DNA of 8,990 nucleotides from DASQUP01 sp035641235 (GTDB taxonomy: Bacteria > Actinomycetota > CADDZG01 > WHSQ01), in NCBI GenBank assembly GCA_035641235.1, contig DASQUP010000226.1, positions 1-8,990 of the forward strand. Direction: 5' to 3'. How positions within the stretch are numbered: position 1 is the stretch's first letter; each line of letters starts with the position of its first letter. The position numbers and the translations under genes were made by a program. Under the pieces are notes generated by a model. That model saw only the letters and a list, made by a program, of their open reading frames with translations. It did not search any database and was not told the origin of the DNA. Below are positions 1 to 6,610 of this stretch, in pieces.

Positions 1-76
1 CCGCAGGAAAAATTGCTGTTATTCGTGTTACCTCTTGTTAGAGTTGTTATTCCTGTGACCAGCCGAGGGAGATCGA
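1..76 (+). promoter_or_regulatory. AT-rich leader and candidate promoter of ftsK
   Basis: The first 60 bases are about 42% GC (about 33% over 11-50), clearly lower than the surrounding coding DNA, and I see no gene with codon use like the neighbours. A possible extended -10 element, TGTTAGAGT, lies at 36-44 (TG at 36-37, hexamer TAGAGT at 39-44). The best -35-like hexamer is TTGCTG at 13-18, but the 20-base spacing is longer than usual, so the promoter call is weak. The ribosome binding site GAGGGA at 65-70 sits 6 bases before the TTG start at 77. The end of an upstream gene cannot be excluded, since one frame is open from base 1 to a TAG at 85-87. Confidence 0.3.
16..60 (+). repeat. Imperfect 17-bp direct repeat upstream of ftsK
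   Basis: Bases 16-32 (CTGTTATTCGTGTTACC) and 44-60 (TTGTTATTCCTGTGACC) match at 14 of 17 positions, offset by 28 bases. They lie directly in front of the ftsK ribosome binding site and flank the candidate -10 element at 39-44. Two copies in an intergenic leader would fit binding sites for a regulator. They could also be chance in AT-rich sequence. Confidence 0.45.
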
Positions 77-2473
77 TTGGCAGCTAGAACGCGCCGACCC
101 AGCCGGGGCCGCGGCAAAAGCCGGTCAAAACCGGCGCGCCGCCCGCGGTCGACTGGGACGGGACGTGCCCGGACGCCGGCGCGCGCCCGAACCTCCGCAT
201 CCCGGCGCAGGCCGCCGTCACGGAGGCCGCGCGGGCGCTCGAAGCGCCCCTCCGTCATTGCCGGAGCTGCACGCGCCGGTGCATCCGCTGCCCGCTGGAG
301 TTTCGTAACGATCCGCACCGCCCCCGCGGAGGCATGGGGGATCGTCGTCCTTCTGGCGGCGGTCGTCGGGGGCTTCGGGATCTACAAGAGCGGGGCCGGC
401 CCGGTCGGGCGGGGATTCGATTTCGCCTCGACGGTACTGCTCGGGCGGATGGCGGCGGTGCTTCCCGTGGTACTCGGCGCGGCGGGCCTGCTCATGCTCG
501 TCCCCAGAGCGAGGGTGCACGTCTCTCGCATAGTTGCGGGCGCGCTGTTGTCGAGCGTTGCTGTTGCGGGCATGGTGCATGTACTCCGCGGCAATAAACC
601 CCTTTCGGTAGTTCTCGACAAACTGCAACAGCGCGGGGGTGTCACCGGTGCACTGCTGGCGCGGCCCCTGTCCGACGCTACGGGCCTATGGCTCACCTGG
701 CCGGTTTTGGTGATCCTTTTCCTTGTCGGACTCATGATCCTCACGCGCACGCCTTTCAGCCGCCTCGTCCAATGGGCGAGGGTCGGATGGGCGATCACGG
801 CAGAGTTCCTCCGCGGTCTCACGGCGCGCGTCGAGATCGACGGCGAAGAGTTCGTCGATGAAGCCGAGGAAGAGTTCGAAGTCGACTACGAAGGCGATGG
901 TGAGGCCCCCGCCGAGGGGCTGGAGGAAGACAGCGAAAAACCTGCTCGCAAAAGCACGGGCGCGAGCCGCGCCGCGCGTCCCGGCCAGCTCGCCATGCCG
1001 GTCGGGGACTCCGGCGACTACAAACTCCCGTCCCTCGATCTCCTCGGGAGTGGCGGCGAACAACAGGTCTCGGCGCGCTCGATCGAGGAGACGACGCGCA
1101 TCTTGGAGGAGACACTCAAGGAGTTCAACGTCGACGCGTCGGTAACGGGGTACACGGCGGGACCGACCGTTACGCGCTTCGAGATAGAGCTCGGTCCGGG
1201 CGTCAAGGTGAACCGCGTCCTATCCCTATCCAACGAGATCAAGTACGCCCTCGCATCGGGTGAACTGAGGTTCCTTGCCCCCATCCCGGGACGCTCGGCG
1301 ATCGGCGTCGAGGTCCCGAACCGCACGCGCCGACTGGTAACCCTGGGCGACGCTCTTCGCTCACAGGAAGCGCAACGCGACCGGCACCCGTTGTCCACGG
1401 CTCTCGGAATGGACATCTCCGGCGGCGCCGTCCTCGCGAATCTCACCGAGATGCCCCACGTCCTTATTGCCGGCGCCACAAACTCCGGGAAATCGTCGTG
1501 CATAAACTCGATGATCACTTCCGTTCTTACGCGCGCCCGTCCGGATCAAGTGCGCCTGATACTCATCGACCCCAAGCGTGTGGAGCTGACCCACTTCGCC
1601 GGTGTGCCGCATCTGCTCAGTCCCGTAGTTACCATTCCCAAGAAGGCGGCGTCGGCCCTTCAATGGGTCGTTCGAGAGATGGAGATGCGCTACGAAACTC
1701 TGGCCCACCACGGAATGCGCAATCTCGAGTTCTACAACGACGCCGTGGCGCGCGGAGGTGTGGTGAAGAGGAGCGACGACGAACCCGATCCGACGCCGCT
1801 GCCTTACATCCTCGTCGTCGTCGATGAACTCGCCGACCTCATGATGGTCGCCCCGCGCGACGTCGAGGCCGCGATCTGTCGAATCGCACAGATGGCGCGG
1901 GCGGTCGGAATACATCTCGTGATCGCAACGCAGCGCCCGTCGGTGGATGTCGTCACCGGTGTCATTAAGGCCAACATTCCCTCTCGATTGGCGTTCAGCG
2001 TCGCTTCGCAACAGGACTCGAGGGTCATCCTCGATCAGGGAGGTGCGGAGAACCTGATCGGGCTGGGGGACATGCTCTTCCTTCATGCGAATTCGTCGAA
2101 GGCGCGCCGGATCCAGGGGGCGTGGGTGACCGAGAAGGAGGTCGCCGCGGTTGTGGGGCACTGTCGCCGCCAGGGGTCACCCGAATACGTCGAAGGGGTC
2201 ACGGTCGAGGAATCCGGTCCCGGCGCGCTGGGCGGAGCGGGCGGCGGCGACGATGAACTTCTGGCGGAGGCGCTGGATCTCGTGGTTCGCTCGCAGCTCG
2301 GCTCGACATCGATGCTGCAGCGAAAGCTGAAGGTGGGTTTTGCCCGGGCCGGCCGCCTCATGGACCTTCTCGAGCAGAGGGGGGTCGTGGGGCCGTCTCA
2401 GGGTTCGAAGCCGAGGGACGTCCTCATGACGGCTGAGGAGCTCGAAGAGACCGCAGCGCGCTCCGACGGCTGA
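77..2473 (+). CDS. ftsK: FtsK/SpoIIIE family DNA translocase
   Basis: Septum-anchored, ATP-driven DNA pump that clears chromosome ends through the closing division site. At 798 residues it is full length for the family. Residues 1-60 are about 40% Arg/Lys. Four membrane helices follow at roughly 86-103, 117-143, 151-170 and 205-224, then an acidic linker (about 252-290). The alpha domain begins near 315 (YKLPSLDLL). The RecA-like motor has Walker A GATNSGKS at 466-473, Walker B ILVVVDE at 578-584 and the family motif around DQGGAENLIGLGDMLF. The C-terminal winged-helix gamma domain (about 727-787; GSTSMLQRKLKVGFARAGRL) is the part that reads polar DNA sequences in characterised homologues. 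The TTG start at 77 is chosen for GAGGGA at 65-70, and no ATG fits ahead of the first helix. It is followed by an 86-base gap, so the next gene may have its own promoter. Confidence 0.97.
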   Translation: MAARTRRPSRGRGKSRSKPARRPRSTGTGRARTPARARTSASRRRPPSRRPRGRSKRPSVIAGAARAGASAARWSFVTIRTAPAEAWGIVVLLAAVVGGFGIYKSGAGPVGRGFDFASTVLLGRMAAVLPVVLGAAGLLMLVPRARVHVSRIVAGALLSSVAVAGMVHVLRGNKPLSVVLDKLQQRGGVTGALLARPLSDATGLWLTWPVLVILFLVGLMILTRTPFSRLVQWARVGWAITAEFLRGLTARVEIDGEEFVDEAEEEFEVDYEGDGEAPAEGLEEDSEKPARKSTGASRAARPGQLAMPVGDSGDYKLPSLDLLGSGGEQQVSARSIEETTRILEETLKEFNVDASVTGYTAGPTVTRFEIELGPGVKVNRVLSLSNEIKYALASGELRFLAPIPGRSAIGVEVPNRTRRLVTLGDALRSQEAQRDRHPLSTALGMDISGGAVLANLTEMPHVLIAGATNSGKSSCINSMITSVLTRARPDQVRLILIDPKRVELTHFAGVPHLLSPVVTIPKKAASALQWVVREMEMRYETLAHHGMRNLEFYNDAVARGGVVKRSDDEPDPTPLPYILVVVDELADLMMVAPRDVEAAICRIAQMARAVGIHLVIATQRPSVDVVTGVIKANIPSRLAFSVASQQDSRVILDQGGAENLIGLGDMLFLHANSSKARRIQGAWVTEKEVAAVVGHCRRQGSPEYVEGVTVEESGPGALGGAGGGDDELLAEALDLVVRSQLGSTSMLQRKLKVGFARAGRLMDLLEQRGVVGPSQGSKPRDVLMTAEELEETAARSDG

Positions 2474-2512
2474 CCTCGCCCTCGACCCCGAAGCCGACCA
2501 CGGTGCCGTCCC

Positions 2513-2518
2513 TATAAT
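2513..2518 (+). promoter_or_regulatory. Candidate -10 element (TATAAT) ahead of the rodZ-like gene
   Basis: An exact TATAAT hexamer sits in the 86-base gap between ftsK and the rodZ-like gene, in otherwise GC-rich sequence. Transcription would begin near 2525, giving a leader of about 35 bases with GAGGA at 2543-2547 before the ATG at 2560. No recognisable -35 is found 16-18 bases upstream (GAAGCC at the 17-base spacing) and there is no TGn extension, so activity rests on the -10 alone. Confidence 0.45.
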
Positions 2519-2559
2519 GGCTTGCTGGCCTGGCTATTTGTCGAGGAATCCACTACGAG

Positions 2560-3411
2560 ATGACCGAACCCAGGGGCGGACCCCCGCCACAAGACCGGCG
2601 GCCGAGCGGCAGCGACGGCCAATCAATGGGCGCCTACCTGAGGGCGGCCCGCCGGCGACGCCGCATAAGCATCGATCGGGCGGCGGACGAAACGAAGATC
2701 CGGTCGGATTTCCTCATGAGGATGGAGTCCGACGAGTTCGACTTCCTAGCGCCCGCGTACGTGCGCGGATTCCTGAAGACCTACACGCGCTACCTCCGGG
2801 TCGAGCCCGAACCCCTGATCGCCGAGTTTGATCGCCGTTTCGGAGGACGGGTCGATACCGCCCAGGTCATCGCTTCTCAGCGGAAGTCGAAGCGCCGGGG
2901 CCGGGGGCTCCGGGAGCCACGACGCATCAGCAGTTGGGCGATCGCCGCGATGTTCGCCGCCGGAGTCCTCGTCTTCATGGGATTCATCGGCCTAACGCAA
3001 GGCGGCGATCCGCCGGACCGGCCGGGCCGCGACCGGAGCGGGGTCGCTGAGAACGATCGAGAGTCCTCACCGACTCCGACCCCGGATGCCACCGAGGAGG
3101 CCTCACCCTCGCCGACGCCGACCGAGTCACCGGAGGACGACGACGCGCTTGCGTTCGCCGACGGCATTGAGCTCGAGATCGTTGCGAGCACCGCCGAGTG
3201 CTGGGTCGACATCACGTCTGACGGCGCCAACATATTCAGCGAAACGCTTGCGATCGGCCGGTCGGAGACCTTCGAGGCCGAGGACGAGATGACGATCATC
3301 CTCGGCTTCCCCGCGGGGGTCGAACTCATAGTCAACGGCCGCAACCTCGGATCGCCGGGGGGTAACAACCCACTGACGCTGAAGCTCCCCGACGACGTGG
3401 AAAGCCTGTAG
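2560..3411 (+). CDS. rodZ: RodZ-like protein: HTH, membrane helix, DUF4115
   Basis: RodZ family members link the cytoskeleton (MreB where present) to the cell envelope and affect cell shape. The 283-residue protein has the family's order. A cytoplasmic Cro/C1-type HTH_25 domain occupies about 23-92 (GAYLRAARRRRRISIDRAA, ending around YVRGFLKTYTRYL). A basic patch (about 108-122) precedes one membrane helix (about 125-146). A Pro/Thr/Ser/Asp-rich linker (about 147-198, with SPTPTP and SPSPTPTESP) leads to an extracytoplasmic DUF4115 domain (about 203-275, ending in GNNPLTLKL). The ATG at 2560 has GAGGA 12 bases upstream. The neighbourhood supports the call: Bacillus also places its RodZ homologue, YmfM, near pgsA and cinA. 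Whether this organism has MreB is not visible here, so the partner is unknown. An HTH regulator with an unrelated sensor domain is less likely. Confidence 0.82.
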   Translation: MTEPRGGPPPQDRRPSGSDGQSMGAYLRAARRRRRISIDRAADETKIRSDFLMRMESDEFDFLAPAYVRGFLKTYTRYLRVEPEPLIAEFDRRFGGRVDTAQVIASQRKSKRRGRGLREPRRISSWAIAAMFAAGVLVFMGFIGLTQGGDPPDRPGRDRSGVAENDRESSPTPTPDATEEASPSPTPTESPEDDDALAFADGIELEIVASTAECWVDITSDGANIFSETLAIGRSETFEAEDEMTIILGFPAGVELIVNGRNLGSPGGNNPLTLKLPDDVESL

Positions 3412-3421
3412 GAGCCGCCTG

Positions 3422-4774
3422 ATGCCTCGCGTTGCCATCGTGACTTTGGGCTGTCCCAAGAACGCAATCGATTCGGAGGGACTCGGGGGTCTCCTCGCTG
3501 CCGGCGGGCACGAGGTTGTGTCCGAGCCCGAGGGGGCGGAGATCGTCTTAGTGAACACCTGCGGGTTCATCGATCCGGCGCGCCGAGAGACTGTGCAAGA
3601 GGTGCTGGATCTCGGCGAATTGAAACGAGATGCAGGGCTCAAGGGATTGATCATGACGGGCTGCCTCGTGGCGAGGTCGGCGGACGAACTGGCCGAATCG
3701 CTGCCCGAGGTTGACGCGCTCGTCGATTTCGCCGCCTATCCGCGCGTGTCCGAGATAGTCCACTCCGTCGCAGACGGCCGGCTCGATCGCAGGATCCATG
3801 GTGAGCCCGGCACACGTTTCGATCCCGCGTGGTGGGATGCGGCGATCGCTGCAGGCCCCCGGCTTCGTTTCGGGCGCAAACCATGGGCGTACTTGAAGAT
3901 CGCGGAGGGTTGCGATCGAGGTTGTACTTTCTGTGCGATTCCTCTTATGCGAGGGAAGTTCCGCTCGAGGAGTGTGGGCACGATCGTGGATGAAGCCCGG
4001 CACCTTGCCGCAGCCGGGGTATCGGAGCTCTCCCTCGTCAGCCAGGACTCGGTCATGTGGGGGCGCGATACGGAGGAGGGAGATCTGCCGCTCCTTCTCC
4101 GAAACCTCGAGCGAGTCGACGGTATCCGCCGGATCCGTTTGATGTATCTGCATCCACATGGCGTAAGCGAGGAGCTGATCGACACGGTACTGGGATCTGA
4201 TGTCCTCGTTTCCTACTTCGACCTGTCGTTGCAGCACATATCTCCTCGTGTGCTCAAGCGAATGGGGCGATGGGGAGGGCGCGAACGGTTCGAAAAGATC
4301 ATCGGCCGCATTCGTGGACACGATCCGATCGCCGGCGTTCGGTCGACTTTCATTCTCGGTTTCCCCGGGGAAACCGACGAGGAGGCCGCCGAAATCGAGT
4401 CGTTCATCGACGAGTCCGATCTCGACTGGGTCGGTGTGTTCGATTACTCGCGCGAGGAGGGAACTCGCTCCTACGATCTCGACGACCAGATTCCCGACGC
4501 GATCATCCGCGACCGCGCCCAACTAGTTGCATCTGCAGCTGACCATGCAATGGACCGGCGCGCCGGGAGTCTCGTCGGCTCGACGTTCGAGGTACTGGTT
4601 GAGAGGTTCGATCTTGCAGAGGGTCGATGGATCGGTCGTTCGCAACGAGAGGCGCCCGAGATCGACGGCGAGATCCACCTGACCACCGACGGTGATCTGC
4701 GCGTCGGCGACTACGTGGAGGTGACGATCACCTCGAGCGAGGGGACCGACCTGATCGGGATGCACGGCGTTTGA
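3422..4774 (+). CDS. rimO: 30S ribosomal protein S12 methylthiotransferase RimO
   Basis: Radical SAM enzyme that adds a methylthio group to the conserved Asp of ribosomal protein S12. At 450 residues it has the complete family layout. The N-terminal UPF0004 domain supplies cysteines C11 (GCPKNAIDSE), C47 (NTCGF) and C81 (TGCL) for the auxiliary 4Fe-4S cluster. The radical SAM core has C164, C168 and C171 in EGCDRGCTFCAIPLMRG. Further marks are DLSLQHISPRVLKRMGR (267-283), GFPGET (313-318) and VGVFDYSREEGT (337-348). A TRAM domain runs from about 384 to 449. The GCPKN signature and the IPLMRG context favour RimO over the tRNA-modifying paralogue MiaB. AGGAG at 3410-3414, overlapping the previous gene's TAG, lies 7 bases before the ATG, implying cotranscription with the rodZ-like gene. 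Confidence 0.96.
   Translation: MPRVAIVTLGCPKNAIDSEGLGGLLAAGGHEVVSEPEGAEIVLVNTCGFIDPARRETVQEVLDLGELKRDAGLKGLIMTGCLVARSADELAESLPEVDALVDFAAYPRVSEIVHSVADGRLDRRIHGEPGTRFDPAWWDAAIAAGPRLRFGRKPWAYLKIAEGCDRGCTFCAIPLMRGKFRSRSVGTIVDEARHLAAAGVSELSLVSQDSVMWGRDTEEGDLPLLLRNLERVDGIRRIRLMYLHPHGVSEELIDTVLGSDVLVSYFDLSLQHISPRVLKRMGRWGGRERFEKIIGRIRGHDPIAGVRSTFILGFPGETDEEAAEIESFIDESDLDWVGVFDYSREEGTRSYDLDDQIPDAIIRDRAQLVASAADHAMDRRAGSLVGSTFEVLVERFDLAEGRWIGRSQREAPEIDGEIHLTTDGDLRVGDYVEVTITSSEGTDLIGMHGV
4356..4377. repeat. Perfect 22-bp palindrome inside rimO
   Basis: The half TCGGTTTCCCC (4356-4366) is followed immediately by its exact reverse complement (4367-4377), with no loop. The next outer pair (4355/4378) does not match. 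It encodes the conserved LGFPGET stretch of RimO, so codon choice around a conserved motif may explain it. Confidence 0.6.
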
Positions 4775-6003
4775 TTGCAGAGATCATCGGGGTGGGGACT
4801 GAACTCCTTCTCGGTCAGATTGCGAACACGAATGCGCAGCGTTTGTCGGTGGCGCTCGCGGGCATCGGAGTCGACGTCTTCTACCACACCGCGGTCGGTG
4901 ACAACCTCGCGCGAATGACCGAAGTCATCGGTCGTGCGGCCGGCCGGTCCGATGTCGTCATCATTACCGGTGGGTTGGGACCGACTCCGGACGACATCAC
5001 ACGGGACGCGGTCTCCGCGGCGCTTGCAGTACCCCTTGTTCGGCGGGAAGACCTCGCGCGCGACCTCCGGGCGTTCTTCGAACGGCGGGGGAGAACGATG
5101 CCGGAGACCAACCTGCGACAAACCGATCTGCCTGAGGGTGCGGTTGCGATCGCTCCTGAAGGGACGGCGCCGGGCTTCTACCTGGTGACGGGCGGAGCGC
5201 TTGTGATTGCTCTTCCCGGCGTTCCGTGGGAGATGGTTCAGATGCTCGACAAGGTGGTGCTCCCCCTCCTGCGGACGCATTCGGGAGAGGTGACGATAAG
5301 CCGGGAGGTGCTCGTCGCCGGTCTGGGCGAATCCCACACACACGATCGGATCGCGGACCTAGTCGCCGCCCAGACCAACCCCACCATCGCCTACCTTGCC
5401 GGATACGGATTAGTCAGGGTACGGATCACCGCCAAATCAGCGGACGAGGATGATGCGCTTGCGCTGATCGCTCCCCTGGAAGCAGAGATCAGAGAGCGAC
5501 TGGGACGTCACGCCGTTCTGGGTCGGGGGCGAACGCTGGCTGAAGTCCTGGGGAACCTCTTGCGCACTCGATCCGCGACGGTTGCCGTGGCCGAATCCCT
5601 AACCGGCGGTCTGTTGGGTGCGGCGCTAACGGAAGAAGCGGGCGCAAGCGACTATTTCGCCGGGGCAGCCGTGGCCTACGCCACGGAGGCCAAGGGGTCG
5701 GTCTTGGGTGTGGACGCGGGATTACTCGCGGATCCGGGGCCCGTGTCCGAGGAAGTGGCCGGGCAGATGGCAGAGGGGGCGGCCCGTTTGTTCGGAGCCG
5801 ATTTGGGTCTCGCCACTACTGGTGTCGCCGGCCCGGCGGAGCAGAACGGACGCCCCGTCGGCACGATCTTTGTTGCCGCCTCGTGGCGCGGGGTCAAGGA
5901 GGCCCGGCACGTGCGCGGCTACGGGGATCGCGACAGCATGCGGGGGATTGCCGTGAACTCTGCGCTGGACCTCGGCCGGCTGACGGTGCAGGCGAATCCG
6001 TGA
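4771..6003 (+). CDS. cinA: CinA: nicotinamide-nucleotide amidohydrolase with COG1058 domain
   Basis: Two-domain protein of pyridine nucleotide metabolism. In characterised homologues the C-terminal PncC domain deamidates NMN to nicotinate mononucleotide, and the N-terminal COG1058/MoCF-like domain acts as an ADP-ribose pyrophosphatase. The 410 residues are full length. The N-terminus AEIIGVGTELLLGQIANTN is the classic CinA opening, followed by GGLGPTPDD (67-75), EGTAPGF (130-136) and LPGVPWEM (149-156). The PncC domain (about 255-405) shows AESLTGGLLG (274-283), TTGVAGP (349-355) and PVGTIF (362-367). The TTG start at 4771 overlaps the rimO stop as TTGA, with GGGA at 4757-4760 upstream, so translation is probably coupled. 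The older name 'competence-induced' does not imply competence here. pgsA, which often lies between rimO and cinA, is missing. Confidence 0.95.
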   Translation: MIAEIIGVGTELLLGQIANTNAQRLSVALAGIGVDVFYHTAVGDNLARMTEVIGRAAGRSDVVIITGGLGPTPDDITRDAVSAALAVPLVRREDLARDLRAFFERRGRTMPETNLRQTDLPEGAVAIAPEGTAPGFYLVTGGALVIALPGVPWEMVQMLDKVVLPLLRTHSGEVTISREVLVAGLGESHTHDRIADLVAAQTNPTIAYLAGYGLVRVRITAKSADEDDALALIAPLEAEIRERLGRHAVLGRGRTLAEVLGNLLRTRSATVAVAESLTGGLLGAALTEEAGASDYFAGAAVAYATEAKGSVLGVDAGLLADPGPVSEEVAGQMAEGAARLFGADLGLATTGVAGPAEQNGRPVGTIFVAASWRGVKEARHVRGYGDRDSMRGIAVNSALDLGRLTVQANP

Positions 6004-6578
6004 CCGAGGTACGGCCGCTCAGGTTGTTCGTTGCAGTGAGCCTTCCCACCCACGTGCTGGAGGCGCTGGCGGCCGCCACGGCGGAACTCCGCAACGCACT
6101 CCCGGGAGGCCGGTGGAGCCCACTGGAGAACCAGCACGTCACCCTCAAATTCCTCGGTTCGTGTCCGGCAGATCAACTGGAGGAAATCGCCGCCGCAGTT
6201 GCAATGGTGGCCGCCTCGCACGAAACAGCGACCCTGCGCCTTACGGATCTGGGGACCTTTCCGAGCCGGCGGAGGGCGAGGGTGCTGTGGGCCGGGCTGG
6301 AGGACGAGGCGGAACTCCTACGGAGCCTGGCGGAAGGACTTGACGACGCTTTGAAGCCCCTCGGATTCGAGCCCGAGAAGCGGGCCTTCACACCCCATCT
6401 CACGCTCGCCCGCTGGCGCACGCCGATTCCGGTGCGGGCCCCCCTCCCGACGATGCCACAAGAGGTCTTTGAGCCGTTTACAGTCGATGCGGTTGAGCTG
6501 TTCCGTAGCCATCTCTCCCCACGCGGGGCCCGCTACGAGATGCTGAGATCGTGGCCGTTGGCCGGTACGGGAGAATGA
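6000..6578 (+). CDS. thpR: RNA 2',3'-cyclic phosphodiesterase (2'-5' RNA ligase family)
   Basis: 2H phosphoesterase that opens 2',3'-cyclic phosphate RNA ends to 2'-phosphates; homologues also ligate tRNA halves through 2'-5' bonds in vitro. Of 192 residues, typical for the family. Both catalytic motifs are present: HVTL at 46-49 (in HVTLKFLG) and HLTL at 133-136 (in FTPHLTLAR), with the characteristic opening LRLFVAVSLP. The GTG at 6000 is chosen because it overlaps the cinA stop as GTGA and starts just before that opening. A longer frame open from 5883 would add 39 residues of no family character inside cinA. No strong ribosome binding site is visible, so translational coupling to cinA is likely. 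cinA and thpR neighbouring recA is a known bacterial arrangement, but recA does not follow here. Confidence 0.93.
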   Translation: MTEVRPLRLFVAVSLPTHVLEALAAATAELRNALPGGRWSPLENQHVTLKFLGSCPADQLEEIAAAVAMVAASHETATLRLTDLGTFPSRRRARVLWAGLEDEAELLRSLAEGLDDALKPLGFEPEKRAFTPHLTLARWRTPIPVRAPLPTMPQEVFEPFTVDAVELFRSHLSPRGARYEMLRSWPLAGTGE

Positions 6579-6610
6579 ACGACCTTCCCGACCTGGGAGT
6601 GTGCCCGTGA
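6575..6610 (+). CDS. Possible 11-codon leader ORF between thpR and the membrane protein
   Basis: An ATG at 6575 overlaps the thpR stop as ATGA and reads MNDLPDLGVCP before a TGA at 6608-6610. That TGA overlaps the GTG start (6607) of the next gene as GTGA. The frame therefore bridges the 28-base gap exactly, and could keep ribosomes moving from thpR into the membrane protein gene. No conservation evidence is available, and a chance frame of this length is quite possible. Confidence 0.25.
   Translation: MNDLPDLGVCP
6595..6599 (+). promoter_or_regulatory. Ribosome binding site that decides the membrane protein start
   Basis: GGGAG ends 7 bases before the GTG at 6607 but only 1 base before an in-frame GTG at 6601. 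Standard spacing therefore favours 6607 as the start. Confidence 0.6.

Noticed and set aside
1361..2161. Minus-strand open frame (266 codons) opposite the FtsK motor domain
   Set aside because: Antisense shadow of the conserved motor coding sequence, with no family features.
2517..2831. 104-codon frame starting in the ftsK-rodZ gap
   Set aside because: Its ATG lies within the candidate -10 region with no ribosome binding site, and most of it overlaps the HTH-encoding frame of the rodZ-like gene.
3056..3150. Repetitive Ser/Thr-Pro coding stretch in the rodZ-like gene
   Set aside because: An ordinary low-complexity linker of RodZ-type proteins, not a tandem DNA repeat with a fixed unit.
4272..4279. 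GGGGAGGG, matching the E. coli FtsK-orienting (KOPS) consensus GGGNAGGG
   Set aside because: A single degenerate 8-mer in GC-rich DNA is not significant, and this lineage's FtsK recognition motif is unknown.
3548..4522. Long minus-strand open frame (324 codons) opposite rimO
   Set aside because: It lies wholly antisense to a clear RimO, has no recognisable domain, and such frames are common opposite GC-rich genes.
5669..5686. 7-bp stem, 4-base loop hairpin (CCGTGGC/GCCACGG) in cinA
   Set aside because: Short GC-rich hairpins are expected by chance in this composition, and it has no T tract and lies mid-gene, so it is not a terminator.
5883..5999. 39-codon upstream extension of thpR
   Set aside because: It lies inside cinA, is Gly/Arg-rich without family similarity, and the GTGA-overlapping start at 6000 precedes the conserved ThpR opening.
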